DNA of 64,000 nucleotides, from the NCBI GenBank assembly GCA_001304855.1, contig BBZN01000012.1, positions 1 to 64,000 of the forward strand, read 5' to 3'. Made by a program: the position numbers and the translations under genes. The notes below the pieces were generated by a model, which worked only from the letters and a program-made list of their open reading frames with translations, did no database searches and was not told the origin of the DNA. Source of the stretch: Clostridia bacterium UC5.1-1D2. GTDB taxonomy: Bacteria; Bacillota; Clostridia; Lachnospirales; Lachnospiraceae. How positions within the stretch are numbered: the first letter of the stretch is position 1; each line of letters begins with the position of its first letter. Of the stretch, positions 48,992 to 60,842 are shown piece by piece.

Positions 48992-50463
48992 ATGCCACTT
49001 GCGATAATTATTATTTTAATTCTGGCTGCAATTATGTGCGTTGCATCCAAAAACACAAAGAGGGCAAAAACCATTTCCATGGTTAGTCTGGCAGTATGCG
49101 CGGCAATCTCAGTTATCATCACCGGCATGGTGATGAGCGGCGGCGATATCATTATGGTAATGGGGAATGAACCCTTTAATATTTCACTTAAGGTAGGCCT
49201 GATTGAATGTTTTATGTCCTGTCTGTTTACCATCATTGGTTTTTTCATTATATGGGCATCCCTGAGCATGATTTCCCATGATGTGGAGGAGGATAAAATT
49301 CCGCTGTTCTATTTCTTGATGCTGGCTTTGATTGGCACCCTTTGTGCGGTTGTATTTTTGATAATCTCATCGCTGTATTTGTATTTATTGAGCTTTCCAG
49401 CTTTGCAGCAGCAGGTATCGTAATCGTGAAAAATCACAAAGAAAACCTCAAGGCCGGACTTAAATATTTAGGCTTATCCATTCTGGGGTCCGGACTTGTA
49501 CTGATGGGCACTGTAATTCTTTACAATGCCACCGGATACCTGTCTATGGATGGGATTCATGGGGTGTTGGCCGCCGGGGGATTTTTCCACGAGAACATCA
49601 ATTCAGTTGTATGGGCATTTGGATTGATTACGGCTGGCGTGTCTTTTAAAAGCGCCTTGTTTCCGTGTCATATCTGGCTGCCGGATGCCCATGGAACAGC
49701 GCCCAGCCCTTCCTCTGCGATTCTTTCCAGTCTTGTGCTGAAGGCCTATATCATCTTCTACATAAAAATGCTTTATCGCGTAGTGGGATTTGACCTTGTT
49801 AACCAGGCGTCCATGAGGACTTTGTTGAACGTTGTGCTTCTAATGGGCGTGATTGCCATGATCAGCGGTTCCGTATTTGCAATTCTGCAGACAGATATTA
49901 AGAGAATGATCGCCTATTCTTCTGTTGCACAGGTTGGCTATATTTTTATGGGAATCGGTCTTGGAACTCCTCTTGGAGTATTTGCGGCGATTTTCCATAT
50001 TCTTGCACATGCGGTAACGAAATCCGGGCTGTTCTTAATTGCAGGAAGCATCATTGAGCAGACGCATAACCGGCGTCTGGATAAGATGGATGGTCTTGGG
50101 ATTCTGATGCCGGTAACGATGACCTTATTCACCATCGGCGGATTATCAATGGTTGGAATCCCGCTATTTGTGGGATTCAACAGTAAATGGAACTTTGCAT
50201 CTGCGATTATTGACTCCGGCAATCTCTGGGTATTAATTGCACTCGCTGTATCTGCGCTCTTGAATGCGCTTTACTATCTTCCGATTGTAATCCGCGGATT
50301 CTTCTGTCAGGCGGTGCGGGAGGATCAGTACAGACTGGGGGAAAAAGAACGTCCGATCAGGGATTTGCTGCCAATCATTGCATTGTCGTGTCTCGTGATT
50401 CTGTTCGGGATTGCTTCCGGTCCTGTAGCGCAGTTTATCCAAAATGGTATCGCGAATCTGTAA
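48992..50463 (+). CDS. MrpD/NuoL-like proton-channel subunit 2 (frameshifted)
   Basis: About 490 residues. Family charges are conserved: Glu in AVFVFIELSSFAAAGIVIV, Lys in GVSFKSALFPCHIWLPDAHG and Lys in SSLVLKAYIIF. One T appears lost near 49365 in a T-run. Closest in text to subunit 1 (the pair looks MrpD-type). AAAGGAGAC precedes the ATG. Confidence 0.85.
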
Positions 50464-50490
50464 GGGGGAGAGAAATGGAAAGGGGTGATG

Positions 50491-51970
50491 ATGGACGTGC
50501 AACACGCAGTTTTGGCAATACCTGTACTTTTTCCTTTAATCGCAGGGATAGGCGTTCTGATACTTAATTTCAAAGACAGAAAAAGCAGAGAGGTTTATGC
50601 AGCCGTCTCTGTGATCGTCAATGCGCTAATTACGCTATTGCTTGCAGTAACTCTGAGAGATGCCAGCTTTACGCTGCTTCATTTAAATGATGGGGTAGAT
50701 ATTACGCTGAGAATTGATGGGATGAGTGTTCTGTTCAGCTGTCTGGCATCCTTTATATGGATCCTGGCAACCTTCTACTCCTTTGAGTACGTCAAGCATG
50801 AAGGGCATGAGAACCGATACTATACCTTTTTTGTGTGTACCCTGGGAACCATCATTGGAATCGGCTACTCAGCGAATTTTGTTACACTTTATATGTTTTA
50901 TGAAATGATGACCTTAATCACCTTCCCGCTTGTTATGCACTCTATGACACCGGAGTCCATAGCGGCAGGAAAGAAGTATTTGTCCTACTCCTTTGTGGGA
51001 GCCAATGTAGCTCTGGCTGGCGCTTTTGTTCTGATTCATTATTGCGGCACAGCGGATTTTGTTGCCGGGGGAATTCTGAATCCCGCCGTACTGGGGGAGA
51101 ACAATTTTCTGTTCCAGATCATTCTTCTTCTCACAATTATGGGCTTTGGATGTAAGGCAGGACTGTTCCCGCTGCATGCATGGCTGCCGTCAGGACATCC
51201 CGTTGCCCCCGCCCCCGCCTCCGGCGTACTTTCCGGAATCATTACAAAAGCGGGTGTTATGGCAATCATACGGGTATGCTATTTTTGGTAGGGCCTGACT
51301 ATATCAGGGGAACCTGGGTGCAGACAACGCTTCTCTGCCTGACGCTGTTCACCGTGTTTATGGGTTCCATGCTGGCCTTTAAGGAAAAGCTCTTTAAAAA
51401 GAGACTGGCTTATTCCTCGGTCAGCCAGGTGTCCTACGTTTTATTCGGATTGATGCTCTTTAATACCACAGGATTTGTGGGGGCATTGCTTCACATGGTC
51501 AGCCATGCGGTGATCAAGAATCTTCTCTTTATGACTGCAGGCGCCATTATATACATGACACACAAGACGTATGTAACTCAGTTTAAAGGGATTGGTAAGG
51601 AAATGCCGGTTACCATGTGGTGCTTCGCCATCGGTTCTATAGCCTCATTGGCATTCCCCCCACCTGCGCGTTTGTGAGTAAGTGGTTTTTGGCGACAGGT
51701 GCTTTGCAGGAACCAATCGGGATTTTCAGCTACTTAGGGCCCATAGTGCTTTTGGTAAGCGCGCTGCTCACAGCTGGATATCTGATGCCGGTGGTAGCCG
51801 AAGGCTTCTTTCCGGGCGCGGATTTTGACTATTCATCCTTAAAGAAATACGAGCCAAATCGTTACATGACGGGGCCGCTTATAATTCTGGCCGCATGCAG
51901 CATACTGATTGGAATGTTTCCTACAGAGCTCATTAACTTTTTTACCGACCTTGCTAAGACCATCTTTTAG
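50491..51970 (+). CDS. MrpD/NuoL-like proton-channel subunit 3 (two frameshifts)
   Basis: About 493 residues. Glu in TLYMFYEMMTLITFPLVMH, Lys in GFGCKAGLFPLHAWLPSGHP and Lys in SGIITKAGVMAI are present. A lost T near 51288 and a lost A near 51639 break the frame. It is closest in style to subunits 4 and 5 (FYSFEYVKHEGHENRYYTFF), resembling the NuoL-like part of MrpA. Start between 50485 and 50491 (GGAAAGGGG upstream). Confidence 0.83.
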
Positions 51971-52010
51971 CTGGGGAAACAATATTTAGAAAGACGAGGA
52001 GGGATGGTCA

Positions 52011-53512
52011 TTGAATCTTTCTGTGCTATTGCCAATTCCGATAATACTGCCAATTGTTTCAGGCATTCTGCTGTGGATGCTGAAAGTTGAAAATCGGAAT
52101 AAACGCCAGTTATATGTGGCGGGGACGGTAATTGTCAATGCTGTTATCACATGCTTACTGGCATTTGGCGCGCCCACTGCGGAACTGAAGCTGTTTTCTG
52201 TCAATCATCAGGTTCAATTCGCGCTGCAGCTGGACCGGTTTGGGGCAGCCTTTGCGGTACTCGTTTCAATACTCTGGATTATCGCAATTTTCTATGCTTT
52301 TGAGTACATAAAACATGAGGGACGGGAAACCAGGTTCATGGCATTTTATACAATGACGCTGGGGGTAACCTTGGGGATTGCCTTTTCAGCCAACACCATG
52401 ACGCTTTATCTGTTCTATGAGCTGCTGACCCTGGTCACCTGCCCGCTGGTTTGTCATTCCGGTACAAAGGAGGCCATTACTGCACTGCGCTATTATGTCG
52501 CTTACTCTCTTGGCAGCGCCGCCCTGGGCCTCATGGGGATTGCGGGACTGGCCGTCCTCACGGGAAGGACAGAGTTTGTGCTTGGAGGAGTTTTGGGAAG
52601 CCTGACTCAATATGAGAATGTTATGTTATTCTTCTTTATCTGCGCATTCTTCGGGTTTGGCATGAAGGCTGCGGTAGTGCCGCTGCATGGGTGGCTCCCC
52701 AGAGCCTCCGTAGCTCCGACGCCTGTTACTGCCTTACTTCATGCGGTTGCTGTAGTTAAGGCCGGCGTCTTTGCGATTACAAGAGTCACCTATTTTAGTT
52801 TTGGGACGGAGTTTTTGAAGGGAACGACGGTGCAGACCATAGCTATCCTCATCTGCATTGCGACGATTCTTTTCGGTTCCACAAAGGCTGCATTTACAAA
52901 GCATCTGAAGAGGAGGCTTGCCTACTCTACCGTTTCGCAGCTTTCCTATATCGTATTCGGCATGATGATGATGTCGCCGGAGGCTTCAGCGCCGGAATGC
53001 TGCATTTGGCTGCCCACGCAGTCGCAAAGATTACGCTGTTCTACTGTGCAGGAGCAATTTTGTACAAGACTGGCAAAGAATATGTTTGGGAATTGGCGGG
53101 AATCGGAAGAAAGATGCCTGTGACAATGGCGGCTTTTCTGATTGCTTCCCTGTCTCTGACGGGAATTCCGCCGTTATCCGGCTTCTTCAGTAAATGGTAT
53201 TTGATTTCAGCTGCTGTCAACAGCAAAACGACGCTGGGGATTATTGGGGCGGTTACCTTGATTATATCCGCGTTCTTAACTGCAATTTATCTGCTGGGGA
53301 TTTGTCTGAATGCATTTATGCCGTCCAAAACGGAATTAGCCGCTGTGGAAGCTGGGGAGTCCCGGATGGACTCCCATCACAGAGTCGAGGATCCGAACTG
53401 GTACATGAAAGGGCCGTTGGTGGTCTTATCTGCGGTGACCATTTTGTTTGGTTTTGCCGCTTCGCCGCTGGCCAGCTATTTTGCCGGTATCGTCACTACT
53501 ATTGCACCATAG
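52011..53512 (+). CDS. MrpD/NuoL-like proton-channel subunit 4 (frameshifted)
   Basis: About 500 residues from TTG 52011 with GAGGAGGG upstream. Glu in LYLFYELLTLVTCPLVCH and Lys in GFGMKAAVVPLHGWLPRASV are conserved, with Lys in AVAVVKAGVFAI. A lost G near 52982 separates the C-terminal third. Shares FYAFEYIKHEGRETRFMAFY with subunit 3, so the two are probably recent duplicates. Confidence 0.83.
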
Positions 53513-53527
53513 GAAAGGAGGGAGTAT

Positions 53528-55694
53528 ATGTCTGGAAATCTGATTTTGTTATTCCTGGTATTTTGGCCCATGATCGGTGCATTTATCGGCTATGCTATTG
53601 GACGCAAAAGCAAATGTGGACGGAATAACATGGCGGTGTTTATTACGGTAATCGAGTTTATTGTCATGCTCTCTGCCTTACCGCTGGTGGATAATCACAA
53701 CCCTGTTATTTTTGAATGGCTGGGCTTTGGGCACGACAGGATTTTCTTTCAGCTGGATGGATTCCGTTATGTTTATGGCGTGATCACCTCACTGATGTGG
53801 ATGTGCACCACTATTTTTTCAGAGGAATACTTTGCACATTACAGAAACAGGAACCGTTATTATTTTTTTATGCTGATGACCTTTGGAGCAACCATGGGCG
53901 TGTTCTTGTCTGGAGACTTGCTCACGACTTTCACCTTTTTTGAAGTGATGAGTTTTACTTCCTATGTTATGGTTCTTCACGATGAAAAACCGGGGGCAAT
54001 ACTTGCCTCTAAGACCTACATGGCAGTGGCGGTGATCGGCGGACTGGTTATGCTGATGGGGCTGTTCCTCCTGTATAATACGGTAGGTACGCTGGAAATA
54101 GGATTGCTGCATGAGGCATGCAGCGCATTGAAAGATAAGACCATGCTCTATATAGCAGGAGTTCTCATGCTCTTTGGTTTTGGCGGCAAGGCAGGAATGT
54201 ATCCGCTCCATGTGTGGCTGCCCAACGCCCACCCCGTGGCGCCTGCGCCTGCGTCAGCACTGCTCAGCGGGGTCCTCACCAAAACCGGGGTCTATGGGAT
54301 TCTGGTGATCAGCTCTCAAATTCTGTTTGGAGACAAAAACTGGGGAATTTTCCTGCTTATCATCGGGGTGATTACCATGTTTACCGGAGCGGTTCTGGCA
54401 GTGTTCTCCATTGACCTTAAGAGGACGCTGGCCTGCTCCTCCATGTCCCAGATTGGATTTATCCTGACGGGAACAGCCATGCAGTGCATTCTGCTGGCGA
54501 AGGGGGATACGGAGCACTACCATTTTATGGCGGTTTACGGTTCTATTCTACATATGGTCAACCATTCGCTCATCAAGCTGGTTCTATTTATGTCGGCGGG
54601 CGTTGTTTATATGAATTTGCACAAGCTGGACTTGAATGAAATAAGGGGTTTTGGTTATCGAAAGCCCCTTCTGAAATTTATTTTTGGTATGGGTGTGCTG
54701 GCCATTATTGGTATGCCTTTATGGAGTGGTTACATCAGCAAGACCCTGATTCATGAAAGTATTGTGGAACAGATTTGGTACATTCTGGAATACACGCCGG
54801 AAGCAAGGTTTTTCCAGGTGGTGGAAAGTATTTTCACGCTGACAGGCGGTCTTACTACCGCATATATGACAAAGATTTACATTGCTGTATTCTGGGAAAA
54901 GAATCCTTATCATCAAGATAAGATGGACGAGAGCAACAAGAAGTATATGAAGCCGGTGAATGGGATTATGCTTCTGCTTTGCTCCCTGATCTTGCCGGTA
55001 CTTGGTATGCGGCCGCAGCTGATGAACAATATTGCTGATTTTGGACGTGTATTTCTAAACGGACATGCTCCAGATCATAACGTAGAGTTTTTTGCCTGGC
55101 TAATTTACGAGGAGCGGTAGCTTCCCTCTCAATAGGAGCCATTGTTTATATTTTCTTTATCAGAGGATGCCTGATGCAGAGGGACGAGAATGGAAAGCGG
55201 ATCTATATTGATGCGTGGCCAAAACCGCTTAATATTGAAAATAAAATTTACCGGCCGCTTCTGCTTATCTGGCTGCCGTTTATCGGAGCATTTTTTGCAC
55301 GATTGATTGGTAGTGTTACGGAAACGGTTGCAACTGTCTGGATAAAATTTTTCGGACTCGTCAGACGTCAGCATGCACGTGATGTGGCTACATAGAGGGT
55401 GGAAACTTTATTGGAGACTTCCGGGCGCTCTATGAACGGTCTTCAAAGTTTCTGGATTCGACGGTGTCAAAGTATAGTAACCGGCAGGAAAAATTTGTAC
55501 CGCCTACCGAGATACCGCTCATTGATCGTTCTATCGAAAAGTATGAAGAACGTATGGAGAAAAAGAAAAAACAGCATGAGAAGGAAAGCGTATTTTTAAG
55601 AGTTCGGTCAGCAATCAAAGGAACACCGGCTTATAGCTTCGTACTCTTTGCTGCTGGAATTGCGATAGGTATCCTCTACATCCTGTTCCGCTAA
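53528..55694 (+). CDS. MrpA/NuoL-like proton-channel subunit 5 with long C-terminal extension (two frameshifts)
   Basis: About 722 residues, the largest of the five. The core has Glu in TTFTFFEVMSFTSYVMVLHD, Lys in GFGGKAGMYPLHVWLPNAHP and Lys in SGVLTKTGVYGI. The last 200 residues add a membrane helix, a charged coiled stretch (SIEKYEERMEKKKKQHEKES) and a final helix (FVLFAAGIAIGILYILF), reminiscent of the lateral arm of NuoL. A lost G near 55101 and a lost A near 55393 split this tail from the core. AAAGGAGGG precedes the ATG. Confidence 0.83.
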
Positions 55695-55740
55695 ATGGAA
55701 TGAAACATTTCCGAGAAATTGAAGGAGGCGTAAGAGATTC

Positions 55741-57101
55741 ATGGATGAAACTGAAAAAATTGAAAAAATAAAAGTAAAGGTACTGTTGGGATTGGCGGCC
55801 ATTCTGATTCTGATGGGAGTGTGTATTACTCCGAATGTGTCCCTTATTCTGGAAGGATTTAAAAAGCTGATTACTACCACAGCATTGTTGGATGCCAACA
55901 CCTTTATGATTGTGGATGGCGCACTGGGGGTTCCATTTATTAACAGTGGACTTCTTGTCTTATTCGTAATCATCAGCTACCAGCTTACTAAAACAAAAAT
56001 TGGCGGTGGACAGATAGCGGCGCTGTTTATGGTACTGGGATTCGGCTTTTGCGGAAAAACCATCGTTAATGTCTGGCCCTTTGTCGTCGGTGTAATGCTG
56101 CACACAAAATTGAACAAAAAACCTCTATCTTCTTCAATGAATTTAGCATGGTTTTCCGCAGCAATCTGCCCTGTTTTTAATATGATTGCATTTTACACCA
56201 ATTTCGGAGCTTCCTACACGGAACCTCACTTCGCTGTAAGCCGGATTCTTTTGGCGATTGTGGTTGGAATCTTTGCAGGATATCTCGTTGCTGTATTGGC
56301 GGGTATACTTCCCGGAAAGCACAATGGGTTTACCCTGTACAACGCGGGAATGGCAGCGGTATAGCCGGATTCCTGATTTTCAGTTTCCTTAAGGCATTGA
56401 AATTGGGACATGATGCTCCGGCTCACGAGTACCCTGATATTGCAAACGGCTTGTTGGCGCTCATGATTTTGATTTTACTGGTTTATCTCGGGGTGTGCGG
56501 ACTGATTATTAACCGGGGAGTGCCAAAGGATTTGAAAAAGCAGTTGGTTCACTGCACAAAGGGAGGCGATTTTACATGCATCTATTGTTTTGGGTCAGTG
56601 TTGATCAACATGTTTATCGTTGGCATTATGTGTCTGGCATATATCCTATTCGTACCAGCTAATTTTAGCGGTCCGGTGTTTGCAGCGCTCTTTACGGTGG
56701 TGGGATTTGCTTCCAACGGGATTACCGTTCGCACCTCTCTTCCAATCATGATGGGTGTCTTCTGTATGGCTTTCATCAGTGGAGGAATGACCGGTGCTGC
56801 AGCCGGCGAGTCGTTCCTGAAGAGTGCATTTGCCTATACGGGAACGAAAAGCATGGTTATTGCCGCGGTTTATTGCTGTGGGTTGTCGCCGGTTACGGGA
56901 GCTTACGGCGTTTTAGCAGGCTTTTTAGCGGGAATATTCCACTGTCTGATTGTCCCGAGCATAGGACCGTTGCATGGTTGGCTGAATCTTTACAACAATG
57001 GCTTCAGCCTCGGAATTGTGGCTACGTTCTATGTGCCGATTTTGGAACGGCTGAACAAAGTTCTTTCAAAGCAAAAGGATATGAGAGTAGCAGATGCCTG
57101 A
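55741..57101 (+). CDS. DUF1576-family membrane protein (frameshifted)
   Basis: About 453 residues with roughly twelve membrane helices in two similar halves (GHNGFTLYNAGMAAGIAGF-type and HGWLNLYNNGFSLGIVATF segments), as in the DUF1576 family, whose function is unknown. A lost G near 56362 splits the frame. It starts 46 bases after the last proton-channel gene with GAAGGAGGCG upstream and is probably part of the same transcript. A transporter role is inference. Confidence 0.78.
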
Positions 57102-57271
57102 TTCGGGAAACCGGCAATCAGATAGAATCCGATGATTAGTAGCGCATAGTTTTTACATAGATTTTTTTCCTGTATGCGTGGGTAATGAGATTTATACGTC
57201 CATGCATGTCCATAGAGAGGGAGAAAAATAAAATACTTAAAAAAGCAAAAAAAATGAAAGGAGGAAAAAAA

Positions 57272-57845
57272 ATGAAACAAACACAATCCAGCCGAGAAAA
57301 TCACCAGCGCAGAAGAGGCCATTCAGTTATTGAAAGAGGGAAATCAGCGATTTCTCTCAGGAAGTTTAATGAATAAGGACAGTCATGCCAAAGACCGGGA
57401 GGTATTATCGGAAGGGCAAAAGCCATTTGCCATCGTTCTCTGCTGTGCTGACAGCCGTGTTGCGCCTGAGATTTATTTTGATCAGAAGCTGGGAGATATC
57501 TTTGTTATTCGCAATGCGGGCAATGTAGTGGATCCGATTGTTCTTGGATCCATCGAATACGGTGCGGAACATCTTGGATCACCATTGATTGTGGTGGTGG
57601 GACATAGCTGCTGCGGCGCTGTGACAGCCGCATGCGGGGGCGATGAGCTTCCAGAAAATATTCAGTGTATCGCAGATGTCATTAAACCGTCTATTAAGGA
57701 AGGAGATACTATCGATACTGTAGTGAGGAGCCATGCGGTTGAGATGGCTAATCAAGTGAAGAACGACAGCATCATACAGCATATTGGAACGAAGGTAGTT
57801 CCTGCATACTATGATATCAAGTCAGGTGAGGTTATCTGGCTGTAA
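57272..57845 (+). CDS. Beta-class carbonic anhydrase (frameshifted near start)
   Basis: About 190 residues. Zinc ligands and active site of beta carbonic anhydrase are all seen: Cys and Asp-Arg dyad in CCADSRVAPE, FVIRNAGNVV, and His/Cys in VVGHSCCGAVTAACGG. It interconverts CO2 and bicarbonate in the cytoplasm. One extra A near 57295 puts the first 20 residues in another frame. AAAGGAGG precedes ATG 57272. Being last in the Mrp-like locus, it suggests bicarbonate or proton supply to the membrane complex (inference). Confidence 0.85.
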
Positions 57846-57911
57846 TAAGTAACAATGGAAGATATCCCCAGCCCGGATATTATACAATTTTGTTAAAGTG
57901 AATTTCCAAAA

Positions 57912-57966
57912 AGGGGCTGCTGCAAAAGTAGATCACTAATCTACCAGAGCGGCAGCTCCTCTTTTT
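57912..57966. repeat. Palindromic GCAAAA-type hairpin, terminator after the carbonic anhydrase
   Basis: AGGGGCTGCTGC pairs with GCGGCAGCTCCT, with GTAGAT/ATCTAC inside, followed by CTTTTT. Reversed, it aligns with the element at 8046-8093 (AGAGG..GTGCCGCTC shared). Confidence 0.7.
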
Positions 57967-58568
57967 CGCATAAAAACAGAAAATTAATTTTAAAGAGTTT
58001 GGCGTCTGTGGCATCAGCTAAGTATGTGAAAATACCCATTAAGGGACCTCTACATAAAGTGTTTATGCCAGAAGAAGCCAGCCGTATGATAGTAATGCCC
58101 CATGCAGGTTCTTATGGCAGATACAATACACATCGGGACAGATGAACCATGCTCTCCCAGACTATCTTAGAGTGACTAAACGAATACTGGCACTTTTATA
58201 ACGTTCCCAGAGACAGGCTGTTTATCAGTTTTCTTGCTCTTCATATGCCAGGCTCCAGAGATAACTAACCGCTTGAGGTCTGATTGGTTTTGAAATTGGC
58301 AGGATTAGATAAAAAATAAAAGGTCCTTTTCGACTGAAAAAGGGTTCTATATGTATGTGCAATTATGACAAAAGGAATATATAGCTGAAGGTCAAAAAGC
58401 ACCCGTTCATTATCAATAAACATAAATATATATAGTTTAACAGATATTGCTGTGTGGTATGACAATTTACAAATGTTGTAATTTGCTATATAATTTACTA
58501 TATTAAAGCAATTTCGTATTAAAGCGAGGAATGGTTAAAACCTGTTATACAAAGAAAGGGACAGAACT
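57967..58568. other. Intergenic stretch without a clear gene
   Basis: A 46-codon open frame at about 58000-58147 (KIPIKGPLHKVFMPEEASRM) may be a remnant, but I cannot assign it. The rest is AT-rich and holds the likely agr promoter; TTGACA-like matches are too weak to place it. Confidence 0.3.
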
Positions 58569-59300
58569 GTGCTAAAAATTGCAATTTGTGATGATGATAT
58601 AAAATTTGCTGGTAAATTTGAAGAGATGCTGATATCCATATCAAAACAGGAACATATTCACATTGACACCGACGTATTTTCAGATGGGAAAGAATTGCTT
58701 AAGGATATATGTGAAGAAGGAAAAAACTTTGATTTAATATTTATGGATATAGAGATGAAGGACATAGATGGTCTGGAAGCAGCCAGACAAATTAGGAAGA
58801 CAGATGATCTGACTATGTTAATCTATGTAACAAGCCATAGAAGTTATTCCATTGCTGCATATGATGTACAGCCATTTCAATTTATAGTTAAACCTATTGA
58901 CATAGATATGCTTTACCAGTATTTTATGAAGGCATATGAGCGGTTGACAAAAGGGCCGGCTTATTTCTTCTGTCAGTTTAAGAACAATACGGATAATCTG
59001 ATGATGAGCAATATCATGTATTTTAAAAGCAACAGGCGTATCATTAATATTTATATGTCCGATGGCGCTACCTATAAATTTTATGGAAAAATGAACGATC
59101 TTGAAGAGCGTTTAAAACAGGAAAAGGCGGATTTCTGGAGGATTCATCAATCATATTTGGTAAATGTCAGGTACATAGCCAGGATAACCAATGATAAAGT
59201 CAAGCTGAAGAACCATAAGGTGTTGTATATCAGCGAGGACAGAAAAAAGGCTGTTGGTCAGAAATACTGCTGTTATATTAAGGAGAATATAGTTGAGTAA
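58569..59300 (+). CDS. agrA: LytTR response regulator, AgrA-like
   Basis: 243 residues from GTG 58569 (AAAGGGACAG upstream): a receiver with IAICDDDIKFAGKFEEML and the phospho-acceptor in LIFMDIEMKDIDGLEAARQI, then a LytTR DNA-binding domain (IMYFKSNRRIINIYMSD, FWRIHQSYLVNVRYI). It would activate the agr operon on phosphorylation by the adjacent kinase. The stop overlaps the kinase start by 8 bases. Confidence 0.87.
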   Translation: MLKIAICDDDIKFAGKFEEMLISISKQEHIHIDTDVFSDGKELLKDICEEGKNFDLIFMDIEMKDIDGLEAARQIRKTDDLTMLIYVTSHRSYSIAAYDVQPFQFIVKPIDIDMLYQYFMKAYERLTKGPAYFFCQFKNNTDNLMMSNIMYFKSNRRIINIYMSDGATYKFYGKMNDLEERLKQEKADFWRIHQSYLVNVRYIARITNDKVKLKNHKVLYISEDRKKAVGQKYCCYIKENIVE

Positions 59301-60590
59301 AACATTTGGGGAGTTTATATCGGCTGTATTAATGACCTGCTTTTCTGCATGGACTCTTAAGGAATATTTAGGAACGTTTCTAGAGGAAAAGAAAAATAAT
59401 CCTTTAACTATTTTTCGCCTGAGTATCTTTGCTGTATGGCATGTCTTTTCTATGCTTTGTACAGCCGATTGGCCCAATTATATTGTACTGCTTATAAGTG
59501 TTTTGTCAGTGTCGATTGTTTCACTTAACTGTAAGGACCATCTGATAAAAAGGTAGCGTTTACCATAGTTTACAATTCTATATGGATGCTCACGGAATTT
59601 CTGGTAGGTTTGATGTTTATTGTCCTGGGCTGTAATTATACCTCCCAGGAACTGCTGGGTTCCCTGCTTTCACTGATCCTTTTTATTTTTATTGATACAA
59701 GCTCTCAAACATTTTTTCTGTAATGAGAACATACGGGAAGTGCCTCATTCCTACAGTATAGTACTCAACTTAATTCCGCTGGGGAGTATGTTTGTGGTCT
59801 ATACCTCATTTATAATGAGCGTACACAGTCAACAGTTCATACAGATTCTATGGTCATTTGTATCTTTGCTAATAATGTTGTTCATTAATATTCTGATTTT
59901 TACAATCTATTTAAAGTTATCGGAAGATTTTGAACTACGCCAAAGGACGATTGTATACCAACAAGAAATAGAACTGTATAACAGGCATATCGAAGAGAAA
60001 GAAAATTCTATGCTGAAATTTCGAAAAGCTAAACATGATTTGAAAAATCAGTTGATATATTTGATGCAATTGTCTGAAAATAAAGAGTATGAAGAATTAA
60101 AACAGTTTTTGGAAAGCATAATAGAAAAAGCCGCTTTTGATGACCTGACGATAGCGCAAACGGACAATTCGGTTGTAGATGCATTGGTTAATCATAAATA
60201 TGCTTATGCCAAAAAATCGGAATCGATTTTAAGGTAAAATTGGAGATACCTACGCATCTGCCCTTTGACAGCGCGGATCTGTGCATTATACTAGGAAATG
60301 TGCTGGATAATGCATTGGAAGCTAATATCAGAGTGAAAATCCAAAATGCATTTATAAAATTGTATATGAGAATGGATATAAATAATCTTTTAATTATTGT
60401 GGAAAATTCATTTGACGGACATATAAGTAAAAGTAAGGAGGGCAGGCTGCAGACGTTAAAAGCAGACAGGTTAAACCATGGCTTAGGTCTGGAATCTGTA
60501 AAAAAGTCTGTAAATAAATATCACGGATATATAAATACGAGTTATAGGGAATACCTGTTTATCACAGAGATCCTTTTATATGCAGAATAA
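59293..60590 (+). CDS. agrC: Peptide-sensing histidine kinase, AgrC-like (frameshifted)
   Basis: Several N-terminal membrane helices, a coiled linker, the DHp motif FRKAKHDLKNQLIYLMQ with phospho-accepting His, and a GHKL ATPase domain (LGNVLDNALEANI, NHGLGLESVKKSVNKYHG). Length fits AgrC after correcting frame changes near 59553, 59725 and 60215. Two of these are lost A residues in A-runs. It starts at TTG 59293, coupled to agrA. Confidence 0.83.
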
Positions 60591-60683
60591 AAAAGTTACA
60601 TAGATAAACGGAATAGTTACACTTGAATGACTGAGTATATTTTTTTGTGATAAAATTGAAAAAAAAGATATGAGGTTATCGCT

Positions 60684-60842
60684 ATGAAAAAATCTAAGGA
60701 GAATACGTTGCTTCAAAAGAACACAACTGCCGCTCTCGCCTTTATCGCGAAAGGGTTTGCTGTTACAGCAGCGAACAGTGCCTGCTGCTGCCTTTACCAT
60801 CAGCCCCCAAAGCCTGATTTAAAAAGCTTGAGGAAGTTCTGA
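60684..60842 (+). CDS. agrD: Cyclic-lactone autoinducer precursor, AgrD-like
   Basis: 52 residues, shorter than usual gene-calling limits: an amphipathic N-terminal leader (LLQKNTTAALAFIAKGFAVT), the core NSACCCLYHQ with three consecutive Cys, and the conserved tail PPKPDLKSLRKF. AgrB would cleave and form a thiolactone; which Cys closes the ring is uncertain. GAGGTTATCGCT precedes the ATG, and the stop overlaps the agrB start (TGATG). Confidence 0.85.
   Translation: MKKSKENTLLQKNTTAALAFIAKGFAVTAANSACCCLYHQPPKPDLKSLRKF

Noticed and set aside
8139-57966. GGGGCTGTTGCAAAA-like arms as IS6-family inverted repeats
   Set aside because: There is similarity to such ends, but no transposase or target duplication is found, and the units fold as hairpins with T-runs.
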